Shown here: positions 1-11,579 of the stretch, one piece after another | How positions within the stretch are numbered: position 1 is the first letter of the stretch | How the letters are laid out: each line of letters opens with the position of its first letter | Assembly: GCA_029204225.1 (NCBI GenBank) | Contig: CM055098.1 | Location: 19,315,303-19,379,302, forward strand | Length of the DNA stretch: 64,000 nt | DNA from: Diphasiastrum complanatum | Taxonomy: Eukaryota; Streptophyta; Lycopodiopsida; Lycopodiales; Lycopodiaceae | Direction of reading: 5' to 3' | The notes under the pieces: model-generated | Databases searched by the model: none | Seen by the model: the letters and a program-made list of their open reading frames with translations, nothing else | What the model was told of the DNA's origin: nothing | Program-made: the position numbers and the translations under genes

Positions 1-539
1 ACTGATGTGGGTCTATAACAAAGTGACACCTCGCACCAATAGAATATTGACACGTGGCACCAAATTGACCCATAGCTCTAGACCAGCGTTTTGTCCCATA
101 GAATGAGACCATCACCTCAGGTGTTCCGTTACATGCCCTTATGGGTACATAATACCTAGTCCTAAAGATCCTATCGACAAGAAAATCCTCTATGCTATGA
201 TCACAAAAAACTAAGACATATATCTAATACATCAATATTTAAAGTTTGAATAGAAAAAAAATTATCTGCATGAATAACATCTTTTGAAAAACAAGGACAA
301 ACACGGTACTTGGAACTTTTTACAAATTGACTAACTTTCTGAGTAGACAAAAGGTAAATCAAACATGATTACGTTGCCTTTAAGTTCAACTGATGACCCA
401 TTATGTAAGAACTACAGACTATGGATTACATGATCCTTCTTTAACAACTCATTCTTAGAATAAAACCATCATCTTCTCAAAGTTGTTTCAACTTTATCAA
501 GATTCATAATATGGAAAGTCAAGCTATTTGCATAACTTT
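1..539. other. No gene recognised
   Basis: AT-rich sequence with many stops in all frames. It probably belongs to the decayed Gypsy fragment that starts at about 540, but I see no protein motif here. If the Sfi1-type gene has upstream exons, none is visible in this stretch. Confidence 0.4.
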
Positions 540-1065
540 GAATCCTCAATTCCAAGTGAGGAACAATCTGGTTCCAGATTTGTTGATCCTTGCCTGTGCC
601 ATTTTCACCACATATTTGTGATCATTTGGAGCTTCCGCATAGATTTAGTGCTACTACAAGTATGAGTTGAACCATCAACTAAAATGACATTCACAACTTG
701 GTCCCCTATGAATCCATTCATGGAAATGAGATCGTGAGTACCAGAAAACAGCTGTAGTAAAGCAACAATTATTGCAAACATCATTTGTGACGGATAAATC
801 AAGACATAATAGAGCTACATGGGGCCTTGACAGATTGGACCAGGCCTCTTGAATTCTTTCGCTTTTGGGGAAATCCTTGGACAGGTGCCTCTTCCCCATG
901 CAAGAGAAACAAAGATAGTTACTCTTGGCCTTGTCGAAATCAGGTCTATCCAAGTTTGGCCGCTTCTTCCTTGACTGGGGGTATCCGCATTGCAAGTTTT
1001 TTTTCTTGCCTTTCTTTTGGCAGGTGCCCAAAAATTTCTTGTTCTTATTATCAGGCTCACTAGCT
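540..1065 (-). pseudogene. Decayed Ty3/Gypsy gag zinc knuckle and protease fragment
   Basis: Read on the minus strand, this stretch encodes a CCHC-type nucleic-acid-binding knuckle (CFSCMGKRHLSKDF, last Cys changed to Phe) preceded by a LDRPDFDKAK segment. It is followed by a protease-like DGSTH motif. The pieces lie in different frames with stops, so it is a dead copy. The same family is better kept at 22489-23560, where the motif order is identical. In the live element these parts package RNA and mature the polyprotein. Family assignment is good; exact borders are by eye. Confidence 0.7.
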
Positions 1066-1299
1066 TGCTTTTCCTACAACATGAGCAATCTCAAATTTCT
1101 TGGCAAAACACATGGCATTCTTTAGGGACCAAGGCTGATTCTTGTGGACTTCCAACTAGTATTATTTGAGCAATCTCGATATATGGTGCAACTTGATAAG
1201 AGTCCGGTCCATGCAACTAGTGAAGTGAGACACGTCCCATGTCATTGCTGTGTTAGGCTTGTCTTTAAGATGTTGCCACCATGTACACCTAAAGTTCGT

Positions 1300-1545
1300 A
1301 TACATTATCATGATGACCCCAAAACCACCTTCTGCATAACTTTTGTGTTTTACCTTTTGGTATCACTAATGGTTCCCCTACCTTACAAAACATCACAAAT
1401 GATGCCTTTAAACCTTTTCTTGGGGTTTGTGTGCTTGTTTATTCTAATGATATCTTGGTTTTTTAGTTCTGATTTGATTTCTCATACTACATACTTAGAC
1501 GTTGTTTTCTGGCTTTTAGTGACATACCAATTTTTCGCCAAATGA
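1300..1545 (+). pseudogene. Decayed Gypsy reverse transcriptase fragment
   Basis: In shifting plus-strand frames I read LPFGITNG, a stretch resembling the usual LQN..ND.F..FLG segment, then VYSNDILVF and LVTYQFFAK. These match the RT core PFGLTNAP, the YxDD box and the following helix of Ty3/Gypsy elements. The catalytic box is YSND rather than Y-x-D-D, and stops interrupt it, so it cannot be active. It lies head-on to the gag fragment at 540-1065, so the two are probably not one element in original order. Confidence 0.6.
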
Positions 1546-2389
1546 TTGAATGCCTTTAAACCACCATTGGATCGTAAGGTAAGAAAGTATGATGCTATCA
1601 AACATACCCAAATCTAATTTGAGGCACGAGCCTTCCATCTGAAGATTATTATAGAAACCATAGAAAAAATAAATAACTAACAACCATGAAGATCCCAAGG
1701 TATTGAAAAGGACCATGCTTATAGTATAAAGTCCGCCATGGACTCTAAAGAGGTAGCCCAAGGAAACTAGACTTGTACCATAAACTATGACCGAAATATT
1801 TGAACTAACCAAGCCGCCTTCGTACATAGAACCATCATGAAAGAAAAGCCCTCAATCTAACAAGAGTACCAAGGATCAATATTCAGAGTCAATATGATAG
1901 ACCAAACTTTGACCTTCAAGATGTTTTGATAAAAGACTGCGATTGATAAGCTTAAAAGTGAAATGAGCTCATTTTCAAGCATGGAATGTATAGATTCACA
2001 GGGAGTATGAAACAAAATCTTTTAGAACAGAAAACAAAATAGTGCAATCAGTTGGAGGTGCAACCTATACTTTTCCTAAGAATGAGTTTTGGAGGTGTTC
2101 ATATTTGTTTTAGTTATCTATGGTCCGACCAAGTTTTTAGCCATGTTGATTGTGATGCTATACTCGTCATTTATGTAAACAGGAGTGAAGTCTTTCAATA
2201 TGGACCAATTGAGGACCTTTGTAGTCGATTGGCATCAATTTATCACAGCTATAACCTGGAATAAAGTCCATGATGAACATCACAAGTTTCTCCATCATAT
2301 CTGAATTACCTTGATATTGAGCTTGAGTACTTTAGGAGAATTTTTCAATTCTGGTTGAAGATTGTCATTTATAAGTCTCTTCAATGCAG
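1546..2389. other. Intron-like sequence, nothing recognised
   Basis: No coding signal on either strand. It ends in a plausible 3' splice site (CTCTTCAATGCAG) at 2389, directly before the first visible Sfi1-repeat exon. Confidence 0.4.
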
Positions 2390-2532
2390 GCAAAATTTTC
2401 TTGGCTATGAAAAACAAATACAATCAGCAAGTAGTGCTGGCAACCTCCAATAGGCGAGCAGTGTCCCATTACATCATCAGAACTTGTCATATAGCCTGGA
2501 TGATTTGGCAACATTATGTAGCTTACTGTAAG
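2390..2532 (+). CDS. Sfi1-type gene, first visible exon
   Basis: The acceptor is ATGCAG before 2390 and the donor AAG|GTAAAT after 2532. The exon enters with two bases of a split codon and leaves in phase 0. It encodes KIFLAMKNKYNQQ, then a repeat ending HIAWMIWQHYVAYCK with the paired Trp residues typical of Sfi1 repeats. An earlier exon ending with one extra base is required and lies outside the window or is undetected. Confidence 0.6.
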
Positions 2533-2651
2533 GTAAATTCATTGTTCTGTCATTCTAAGAGACAATCAAACCAAAAAAAAAATTGAACCTAATTTTAAGA
2601 TGTTTGTCCAGCTGATGAGATGTCTGTTGGATGTATTGGTATCTACAACAG

Positions 2652-2735
2652 AAATCATCGTCAGCAAAAGCAAAGGCATTGGGCTTTTTTGCACAGTCAA
2701 AGCTAAAAAAGGGGTTTAAAGCCTGGTTTGAAGTG
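2652..2735 (+). CDS. Sfi1-type gene, exon
   Basis: The acceptor is CTACAACAG and the donor GTG|GTAAGT. It spans 28 whole codons in phase 0-0, matching the exon before and the exon after. It encodes one clean repeat, LGFFAQSKLKKGFKAWFEV, with the conserved F, L, F and W in the expected spacing. Confidence 0.7.
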
Positions 2736-2916
2736 GTAAGTATGATTATGAACTCATGGTTTTTAGGTTTTTCCTTACAATCAGATAAAAGTTGCAACCA
2801 ACATCATGGATCTGATACTTTGTATTTACTTTTGCATAAGTAGCTTCCCATGAAGTCTCTGCAATCAAGTGCTTGTTAGAGATGACACTGATGCTGCTCC
2901 ACTTTTGGAATTTCAG

Positions 2917-3046
2917 TTCCTCAGTGAAAGAGCAAAACTTGAATATTGGACATGCATTAAAATTCAAATAGATTGTTTTTCTCTTCATAAAACATTTGGT
3001 GCCTGGAGAGCTATTTCCTGCAAACACCTCGTTCAGCTTAAACATG
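2917..3046 (+). CDS. Sfi1-type gene, exon
   Basis: The acceptor is GGAATTTCAG and the donor CATG|GTATAT. It enters in phase 0 and leaves after the first base of a codon. It encodes LEYWTCIKIQIDCFSL, then HKTFGAWRAISCKHL: one degenerate and one clear repeat (F.AW). Confidence 0.65.
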
Positions 3047-3500
3047 GTATATATAGTCTCTATATGAGATTCCATAGGTTTTTGAAAGTTAATCCCATAA
3101 GTATACATGTTGTAAAAATATCTTTTATTAGGAATAATAGGTCACTCTTCGTTGATCCTGCATGACCAACTAAGAAATCTTTTCTTTCTTCCAATGAATA
3201 TATTAGCTGCAATGTCTTCATTATAGACTATTAAGTTTGGTGGCTGGATCGTAATGCAGTACATGTTTTCCAACAACAACAAAGGGCAGCATATTTGTGC
3301 AGAAACCTCCACTTTTGGATATATTACACTCACAAGAGAAAGGTGTCATCGAGGCTTTATATTCAATTGTAGTTGTCCCAATATTCAACTTTTCTAATAT
3401 TCACCTAAACTGAATAGCCTCAAGCTTGGTAGTATGAAAAATCTTAATCTCATGTCTTGCTTATTTGAATTGTTTGTTTATTGACAGTGTCTGAAGGCAG

Positions 3501-3598
3501 CTCAAGAAATGTTTAGACATCGATCTCTCAAATCATGTTTCATGGCTTGGACATCATATGTCATGCATCTGAAAAGAAAGAGGGTGACACAAAACTTG
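3501..3598 (+). CDS. Sfi1-type gene, exon
   Basis: The acceptor CTGAAGGCAG at 3500 gives the two-base entry that matches the previous donor. An alternative acceptor at 3487 is out of phase. It encodes MFRHRSLKSCFMAWTSYVM, one of the best repeat matches in the gene. The donor is either TTG|GTATGC at 3598 or AGG|GTGACA at 3583; both keep phase 0, so five residues are uncertain. Confidence 0.65.
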
Positions 3599-3766
3599 GT
3601 ATGCAGTTTGAACTCTATGAGCCGTCTTATACTAAAAAGTGGCTGTAAGTATGCCAATCTTGTCATCACCATTGTAGATCACATGCCCTGAATAGCAAAG
3701 TTTTTTATATTAAATTTACCCGACAAACATCACATGATACAGCTCGAAATTGGTTTGCTACTCCAG

Positions 3767-3835
3767 GTTGACCAAATTTTGTTTAAAAAGTTTGGGAGAA
3801 CAGCTTTTCTTGGATGGCAAGATATTACCACAATT
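3767..3835 (+). CDS. Sfi1-type gene, exon
   Basis: The acceptor is GCTACTCCAG and the donor ATT|GTGAGT. It spans 23 codons in phase 0-0 and encodes LFKKFGRTAFLGWQDIT, a single repeat with F..F...AF.GW. Confidence 0.65.
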
Positions 3836-4119
3836 GTGAGTTCTCTGAAATTGTACGAACGGTTAAGTGTGATAGTCCGCGGAGCAAATCACACTAATTG
3901 ATGCTTCAATGTCAGCTCACTATTAAACATCAGTGTGAAGAAAAGATGTGTTTGACAATTGGAAATTACTTAGTTTGGACTTCACCATTATGAGCTACAT
4001 CTTAGTTTGTAGAAATCACGACTATGAACTACATGTTTCTCTAAGCATTAGTTTCTTAAAGAGTGTTGTTGTATTTTGGAAGCACCTCTTCATCGCCAAT
4101 ACGGTTGGTGCTAATGCAG

Positions 4120-4176
4120 GCAAAGCACGTCCACTTCAAGCATGTTGAAGCAGCTTCAAGGTTACGCTACACTCTT
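4120..4176 (+). CDS. Sfi1-type gene, small exon
   Basis: The acceptor is GCTAATGCAG and the donor CTT|GTAAGT. It spans 19 codons in phase 0-0 and encodes HFKHVEAASRLRYTL, the front half of a repeat. The Trp half is expected in the next exon, which I could not find. The next recognised exon (36044) has a different entry phase, so at least one small exon is probably hidden in the following intron. Confidence 0.5.
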
Positions 4177-5155
4177 GTAAGTAGATATGGCTGTCCATGA
4201 CAAGTGAACTAGGTGGCTTCTCGTACAATGTAGTGTGACATGATAAATGGGAGCATTCTAAATTCTGCCAACATATTTGTAGTTGATTCTTTTGTAGAAT
4301 GATCACCTTAGAGATAATGGTGATGTATGTTTTGGAAACTATAAAATGGTATATGTGTGAACTTGCAGACTAGTGTGGTTATATCAGATTTGATGAGTTC
4401 CAATATGCTGATAAATTTTGGAGAGTATTTTGCATGCTTAGGTATTGATTGCTGATGAACAACTAATTTTATTCTTCAAACAAGGTTTGCAGCCTTGAAT
4501 CTACTGTGCTATATATCTAATGATTTTATCAATTGAATCATCTGATTGTGTTTTCTTTGTACTTCAAACTAGTCATCTTTCACTTGCTTTATTTAATAGA
4601 GTAGTGATCCTTAAATTGCCTCAAATCCTTCGAAATATGAGAAATTGGGTGGGATTATATTATATGCATTCATGTTGCATTGATGAAAAAATGGCTTTGA
4701 AAGTTAGGCTCATTTTTTGAAGGTGTGAAAGCAAATATCTGTGGTTCAAAAGGTGGCTACTGTTGAGCCCTAAGGCATTAGGAAAAGTTTGAATGCTTCA
4801 TCATTCTTGACTAATTGATATTATTAGAAACTCTATTTTTATGTGGATGCCATTCTTTGGTGAGCTTTTTGACATTTTTTTTCTGATGCTGTTGGCTCTG
4901 AAGTCCCTGGCTGATTCAATCTGCGCAGATTGAAATGTCTTAAAATAGCTCAAATATACAAAAGGATCGAACAAATATGAAGAACTAACATATTTTGGCA
5001 TAAGAAGTTTATTTTGTTATTATACCTAAAATGAACACCTTGGCTTGAAGAGGGCTTTTAGTCACCATATATACTATTATTACTATATAGGCTATCCAAG
5101 ATGCAAAACTATGACCACAAGCAATGTGCATATTGCATAAATAAGTACACATATA

Positions 5156-5346
5156 GTTATAAGCTTAGTTACCCGTTCGGGAACGCCCTTAAAAAAAATA
5201 AAAAAAATACGTTTTCTTTACAAAGGATTTTCATTATATAATTAAAATAATTAAATTTTTATGAATTTCGTTCCGACCAGGAACGTTCCGGAACGTACGG
5301 AACGTTCCGACCCATTTTGGTCGGAACGGGCTTCTAAGGTTATAAG
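5156..5346. mobile_element. 175-bp hAT-like MITE with perfect 8-bp target duplications
   Basis: The element body is 5164-5338. It is flanked on both sides by the identical octamer GTTATAAG (5156-5163 and 5339-5346). Ends are imperfect inverted repeats: CTTAGTTACCCGTTCGG on the left and the reverse complement CTTAGAAGCCCGTTCCG on the right. The right half carries repeated GGAACGTTCC palindromes. No coding capacity is present. The eight-base duplication and short inverted ends fit a non-autonomous hAT element; superfamily assignment is inferred from duplication length alone. Confidence 0.75.
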
Positions 5347-5725
5347 TAGAGATATCAATAAACAACAAGTTTGAATGATGTATATCTTGAACAGTCTTAA
5401 TTGTGCCAGAATGGCATTCTGGGCCCTTACGACATTTGGAACGCTCCAAAAGCTTAGAGATCTCGTTGTTTTTTCTATTGCTAAAAGAAATCAAGCTAAA
5501 AGCTGATTTCAGGATTTTTTGGGCTGCACTTTTTCTAGAACAAGGAACAGTGACAGGAGGAGCTACAACAATGTTGTGTGATACTTGCTAATTAGAGTCA
5601 TCACCTAATATTTACCACACTTTAAGGCCCCCTGTTGGAGACCCTAATGAACTATATCTTTATTGAACCACGTGTTGCATCTTCTCTTGACCTTTTCTTT
5701 TAATAATTCATCATCAACCAGCTCC

Positions 5726-5951
5726 ACCTTTGGAACAAAGAAATTTATATCACATGCGTTTAGGTGTCACTCTACTATGGACGTTTTTCATCAAATAGCC
5801 TATTATTTGGAAGAAACACTTGCTTTGGAATTGGCTCTACCTTTGGAACAAAGAAATTTATAATGTGTGCATTTAGTTGTCATTCTACTATGGAGGTCTT
5901 TCGTCAAGTAGCCTATCACTTGGAAGAAAAACTAGCTTTGGCAAACATAGA
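5726..5951 (+). repeat. Two-copy tandem repeat, unit about 113 bp
   Basis: The segments beginning ACCTTTGGAACAAAGAAATT at 5726 and at 5839 are about 85 percent alike by eye through ...TTGGAAGAAA.ACT.GCTTTGG. The two copies are not in the same reading frame, so a protein repeat is unlikely. Confidence 0.7.
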
Positions 5952-6689
5952 ATGCAAGTTGGTGTTGCAAAGCACTAGGCCTCTCACACTGCTGCATAGG
6001 CAAAAGCTTAAGCCTCTTCGTATGCACGGTGACCAAGTGGATCAATCTCACGTGTATCAAAAGGCAAAACCATTCTAGGAGATAATGCTAGTTGTGTCTG
6101 CAACTCTAGAGTGCTCCTCATAATAGGCGCAAACTTCAGATTCCTACTATGGCTCTACCAAAAACCCCATGCCCTTTGCTCAAAGTCAATTTTGTCCCAC
6201 TCTATTGCCTCAACTTAGGCTCATGCTTTGGGTAAACTTGCGCTACGTTGTGTATCCAATCCTCATGCACCGCACAATCTAGAGTGCTAAAGAGTGGGTT
6301 CTTAAAGTGGTTGGAGCACATGCATAGTTAAGGAAGAAACTCCCCGCTCCATCAACCTCACATGAATGTGCTCCATCTTGCATGCACAAACATGATCACC
6401 TTGTCATCAATGATACTTAGAAAAGCAAACAGTGCATTGCATATACAAGGCATGAATTCATGAAACTTTGAAGGTTTAGAAATACAAAAGACACATCGAG
6501 AGAAATTTTGTACAAAGTTGTAAGTGGGTTGGAAAACTCTTGAGAGAGGATGTGTTTCTAGTCAGAGCCCAAGAAGGCGGCGACCAATGTCTTGCATTAG
6601 GAGGTTAATATAGTGGTTCACTCATATTTATAGTGGGTACTATAGGCTAGTGACTTAGCCACCTTTTGCTTGCCTTTGGCCACCAATGA
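5952..6689. other. No gene recognised
   Basis: No recognisable coding motif. It may belong to the Copia fragment downstream. Confidence 0.3.
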
Positions 6690-6950
6690 CTAGTTTTCTT
6701 GAGTGGTATGCCTCGATTTGACCACCTCCCGCCACTGCTCTTCCTTCAGTAAGATCCCATGAAGGTCTTCAAAGGTGGGTAGTCTCTCCCTTGAAGCAAT
6801 GCCACTCACAAACGTTTGCAAGCTTTTCAACATGACGCTCATGGTAGTGTGCACCAATTCATCCCTGATTGGTTCTCCAATGGCGTCAAGTTGGTCTCGC
6901 ACTCCTACCTCGGCGCTCCCTAAAGGGGTGAAATTGGTTTTGGCGATCAC
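6690..6950 (-). pseudogene. Ty1/Copia gag (UBN2-type) fragment
   Basis: The minus-strand reading frame contains VRDQLDAIGEPIRDELVHTT, then LKSLQTFVSGIASRERL, then PTFEDLHGILLKEEQ. This is the central part of the Copia Gag domain known as gag-polypeptide/UBN2. It is a truncated island with no matching integrase or RT beside it, so it is a dead fragment. Confidence 0.75.
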
Positions 6951-7834
6951 CGATCACTTTCTCCGCCGCAAACACTCTGCTTCGACGTACCGTACTTGTA
7001 GGTACAGTCCGAGTGCCTTTCATTTGGAGGATATAGCCTTTCGTTTGGGTCAAAACGGATCAAGGAGGCCCAAATTAGATATTTTCCCACTTTTTGAACT
7101 ATTTCTTCTTAATGAAGAACCTTCACTCTTCGCAAAAGTTGAAGTGTGTTTCCCACTTCAAGCCCCTTCATTTGAAGTTTAACGTGGACCTCTGCAAATC
7201 TAATGGCTCTTCACCATCCAATGGCCCACACAAGGCTCGATCTCTCACCGTTGATCCTTTCTATTTGTGAACTGACAACCTCCAAAGGATCTTTGCATTG
7301 GGATCTGCCCTTGAGATCGCTATACACTCGTTTACGTAGAGCTTCTACCCCCGCTCAACGTGCCTCCTCAATCGCAATCCATCACTTTCCTTGTTTCCTT
7401 GTATTCACCCTTGTCAGGGTTTCTAGCTATGGTGGCCACTGAAATACTTTTTCACTTTCAGTCTTTTTGCTTTGTCAACCTCACATTGTTCACAACCTTG
7501 AACATATGCCTCGACATGACCTTTTTTCTTTCACAAGGTCCAATGTCCTTTGTATGTCAAGGTGACTAGCAAACGGGTTGTCATGACATTATTGTGGGAT
7601 TTGGGCCCTAAGGTCTTCCCTATCTAACACAGATACCTATTCCTTTCAGAATAGAAATCCATTCCTTTCGAAATATGCATTTAGTATCTTATGATTTTGA
7701 GATTTTTTGAGATTCAACATCTCAAGGTCTTCACTGGATCTAGCCAAGACATCTAGCTAGATGCGATCAAAATACCTCAACAAAGATCTCAAAGTGATAC
7801 ATACAAATTGGATTTCATCTTAGCAAAAAGATAA

Positions 7835-7890
7835 CTAATTGATTTCTCGGCTCAAGGCATTGGCAACACAATTGAACGTACCTCTATGAT
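7835..7890 (-). pseudogene. Gypsy RNase H tail fragment
   Basis: The minus strand reads YHRGTFNCVANALSREI, matching the end of Gypsy RNase H (Y+.G..N.vADALSR). The segment stops abruptly where the LTR element at 7890 begins. It is probably the downstream part of the decayed minus-strand Gypsy copy at 9400-11060, split by that insertion. Confidence 0.6.
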
Positions 7891-8990
7891 AGGTTGCCGA
7901 ATGTTTCTGGTACAACTTGGTCCAGTTTAGATTCATCAATTCCTGTTGGATTCTGTCAATCCCTATTGATTTTTTAAAATTTGGTTTTTTTTTCAGAGAT
8001 TTTGAATCCAGAAACAAGTTTTTGAGAAACATGTTTCTAGAAATGTTTTTTTTTTTTCCAAAAATGTGTTTATGTGCAACTATGATCTGTACATAGTGAG
8101 ACTATAGTAATGGTTGTAAGTCTTATTTTAGCTAAATAAGGCCCTGGACTCATAGTAGAAGCACAAAGAACCACTATAAATAGTTGAGGTGGGGCTAAAT
8201 TATTAGGCCATTCTACAATACTTGTTCAACAGAGAATGGTTGGCGACGAGAACGGTACATGAGATAACTTATTCCTACATCAAAGGTAGCCAGAGATTTG
8301 TAACATCTACCAAGGTACTCATAGAGCAAGACATGGTCTTCAATTTTTAGGGCACAAATGCTTGAGTAGGGGGAGTGTCATGTATTACATGTGATTAGCC
8401 CATGAGCTTAATAATTGCAATGCTAAATATTGCCATGGAGCTAACTTAGATTAGAATTAGCCAATAGGATAGCTAATAAGATGACTTGAGCAACAACGCT
8501 ATATTTGTACCATAGTTGCATTGTGTTTCTAGAAACGCATTCAGAAACGTGTTCAGAAACGAGTTTCTAAAACGCATTTCTAGTTTGGAGCAGCGTTTCT
8601 CAGAAACTTTGTTTTTTTGGGGGTGGGCAATATGGGTATCAAATTAAAGTTTTAAGGTAGTACATTTATGTAAGTTGCCAAATGTTTCAGGTATGATATG
8701 GTCCAATTTAGGTGCATCAATTCATGTTGGATTCTATCAATCTCTATTGATTTTTTAATATTTGTTTTTTTTTTTTCAGAGATTTTGAATCCAGAAACAC
8801 GTTTCTAGAAACGATTTTTTTTTTCCAGAAACGCATTTTTGTGCAACTATGATCTGTACATAGCGAGACTATAGCAATGGTTGTAAGGCCCTAGTTTAGC
8901 TAAATAAGGCCCCAGACTCATAGTAGAAGCACAAAGAACTGCTATAAATAGTTGAGGTGGTGCTAGATTCGGAGGCCATTCTATATATGT
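7890..8990 (+). mobile_element. Short LTR retroelement with a hAT-like MITE inside its LTRs
   Basis: Two direct repeats of about 310 bp (7895-8222 and 8678-8985) share the order MITE end, ATCTGTAC, then TAAATAAGGCC and TATAAATAGTTGAGG. A purine tract GAGTAGGGGGAG ends just before TGTCATGTATTACATG at 8378, which looks like the polypurine tract and 3' LTR start. Only about 150 bp separate the LTRs, so the element is deleted or TRIM-like. The left LTR is truncated at about 7890. The LTR end is not defined precisely. Confidence 0.5.
8503..8859. mobile_element. 341-bp hAT-like MITE (AGAAACG family)
   Basis: The body is 8511-8851, with inverted ends CATAGTTGCAT and, reverse complemented, CATAGTTGCAC. 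Flanking octamers are ATTTGTAC (8503-8510) and ATCTGTAC (8852-8859), a 7/8 match. The interior is packed with AGAAACG / CGTTTCT words. It shares its left end and the phrase GGGCAATATGGGTATCAAAT with the element at 47965-48598. A right-end remnant lies at 7895-8084 in the partner LTR. Confidence 0.7.
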
Positions 8991-9399
8991 CTAATTTTGG
9001 ATTCTGTGTTCTTGAAACTTCTCTTTTAGAGCTTCCTTGGTGTTTTCTTTGGTTCATGTGCCTACCATCACATGAGAGCTTGATGATGCTCTAGATTAAG
9101 GCTTGATGTACTAAATCATCAATGATAATGATGAATCTTACCTATCTTTGCATGATGAGTGTTTGCCCCTATCTTGGGCACTTTGGACATTCTTCTAGCT
9201 ATCTATTGCACTTCCTGCATATCAAAAAAGAAATCTGCTACCTTCTGAAACTTGATCGTTCGAGTTTTTAGAAAAATAGGTGATCTAGGTTGATATCCAT
9301 ACCTAAAAATAAATAGGCTATGATTAATAGTCGAATGCTTACTACTATTGTAGGAATACTCAATTAAGGGTAGATACTTCTCCCAATGAGATTGTCTTC

Positions 9400-9900
9400 A
9401 AGAGACATATGCTCGTAGCATATTTTGAATCAATGTAGAAACACTACATGAAAGCTAACAAACTTTCCTAGGAAGAACAAAAGAGGTTGTTCATCATTTG
9501 TTGTGGACAGTACTTAATGCATTAGTCAACCCAAAAGGTAATACTAAGAATTGGGAAAGGCCAAGTCGTGTTTTGAAACTGGTCTTTGATACATCATTTG
9601 GATGTATCCATATCTAATGATATCCCATACAGGGATCAATCTTTGTGAAGAATTTGCTCCACTTAATTGATCATTCTAAGTAGTGGGTAAGTATTTCTAT
9701 TGGTAACTATATTTAGGCCCTTGTAATCTATGCACAGGTGGAAGCCCCCATCCTCCTTATTCTTAAGTGGAATGGGTGCTCTCCAAGGCGATTTACTTGG
9801 CCTATTGTGCCCCATCCCAAGATAATTTTCAATTTGCCTCGCTACTTCTCCCTTTTCCTAACTAAACCTTTATGGCTATCCAAAAATGGGGTGGATTTTG
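9400..9900 (-). pseudogene. Decayed Gypsy reverse transcriptase
   Basis: Minus-strand reading gives SPWRAPIPLKNKEDGG followed by FHLCIDYKGLNIV, the conserved SPW.SPV..VKKKDGG..R.C.DYR.LN block of Gypsy RT. Neighbouring frames are broken. Order on the minus strand (gag 11060, protease 10450, RT 9900) is that of a normal Gypsy element. Confidence 0.65.
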
Positions 9901-10089
9901 GGCATTGATTCAATTTTATGGTCTATGAACCTAGTGGGTGGCAAGCCATGTGGAAGTTGCTCACGAAAAACGTCATTGAATTCTTGTTTTAAATCTTGCA
10001 TGATTTGTTGTCTTGATGAGAAATTTCTGGGTTACAATTATAAAACACATTCACATCAGATTCACTAGCAAAATCACACACTCAAGATT

Positions 10090-11060
10090 TAAAAACAAGA
10101 TGATACAATTTATAACTAGAATCATTTACTTTTTCCATTAGCTCAGCCAATAAAATCATCTGAGATGGGAGTACATCAATCTCTCCAAACATAGAGACAA
10201 TTTTACCATTTACATCACTAAATACCAATGAATGATTCTTAAAATCTATATTCCAAGTTTCAGATTTGCTATAGAACTACACATATCCTAAAATGATCTC
10301 GATGCAATCAAGGTGACATGGAATAGCATAGGCCTACATCCGAAGCTCTAGATCAAGGACTTTAAGATCCCATACTTTCATGTCCACAACCTTGTTTTTA
10401 AATGGATGATGTACTGATGCCATGGTCACTAGCCATGGTGGGCACCTAGATGTTTTGCACAAGACGAGCTAAAAAAGTTGTGGTTGCTACTAGAATCAAG
10501 CAAAATATTAACATCTTTCTCTCATACTTTGACTCAAAACAATTGATTAGGATGGAAAATTGTGTGCTAAAATTGCAAGAACACACAATTACCAATGAAA
10601 CTAATCTCAAGCATACCTGCAGGTATCTCCATAGTCATAATGCTTGATGATTTGTTCTTCTTATTGGGGTACCATTTAGCATGATGCCTAGGTTCTTTGC
10701 AAAGGAAACATAAATTGTCTTTAATAGCCTTTTTCCACGCTTTATTCTTTTTCATCTACTGGGCTGCCACATCTAATTCATCAAAATATTTCTTTTTCTT
10801 GTTCCTAGGATTTTTACTTTCCTATTTCGGGGTTATTTGACTATGTGCCATTTTGAGTGAAGCTATTATAATATCATAGGCTTTTGCCATGTGGATAGCA
10901 TCCTCAAGGGTATGTAGCACAATCCGCTTACATTCATTTTGATAATCGGTGGGCAATCCAAAAGAAAATTGCCATTGAGCTCATTTCTGACTAGAAAGTG
11001 GCACCTTAGTCAAATAATCCTTGAATACCTAGACATATGTGTCCAATTCATGGTTGCCCA
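10090..11060 (-). pseudogene. Decayed Gypsy gag and protease region
   Basis: Minus-strand frames give FGLPTDYQNECKRIVL and TLEDAIHMAKAYDI (Gag), then CFLCKEPRHHAKWYP, a zinc knuckle whose last Cys is Tyr. These are followed by protease-region text such as VSMFGEIDVLPSQM. Frames are interrupted. Together with 9400-9900 this is one old minus-strand element. Confidence 0.6.
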
Positions 11061-11270
11061 TTCCATTTCCAAGCCAATGTCAAGTCCTAGAATATATCAT
11101 GCATCATGCCTAATGGATTCCATGACTGGATGCAGTGACTCCCAATATAAGCATGTGACCCCACCTGACCCTCTGCCACTCATGGATCTCTACGTATTGA
11201 ATCCCATCTGTATTCTAAGAATGTAGGTAGTCCTCTGACCTATCTCTTATGTGTCTCCATAAAGATTAGA

Positions 11271-11570
11271 ATGTCTCTCCCTGTAATGAAATCTATAAGA
11301 CCTCCAGCACTAGACAATGAGGATGCACCTATGCCTGAGAACCCCAACCCCCTATTGGCGAGAGCTGCCAGGAGGACTATCAAGATAATGAACCTGGCCA
11401 TCACATCTATGCACATCATATTGAGTTTGATCAGAACTGCAAAACTTTTGCAGCAATACCTATCTGAGGGTGATTTGAAGGCTGTGGCAGATCTGAAACA
11501 AAACCCCAGTTCTAGAGTTTTGTTTCAAGTAGCTACATCTCTCTATTTTCTATTTGTTCTTATTTTGTAG
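11271..11570 (+). CDS. Unrecognised 99-codon open frame
   Basis: The frame starts MSLPVMKSIRPPALDNEDAP and contains basic helical text (LARAARRTIKIMNL) ending in a hydrophobic tail. No family recognised and no splice context fits the Sfi1-type gene. It could be transposon leader sequence or chance. Confidence 0.15.
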   Translation: MSLPVMKSIRPPALDNEDAPMPENPNPLLARAARRTIKIMNLAITSMHIILSLIRTAKLLQQYLSEGDLKAVADLKQNPSSRVLFQVATSLYFLFVLIL

Positions 11571-11579
11571 GTTTATGAA

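Noticed and set aside
3488-3500. Alternative earlier acceptor for the exon at 3501
   Set aside because: It gives the wrong phase for the donor at 3046, whereas 3501 fits.
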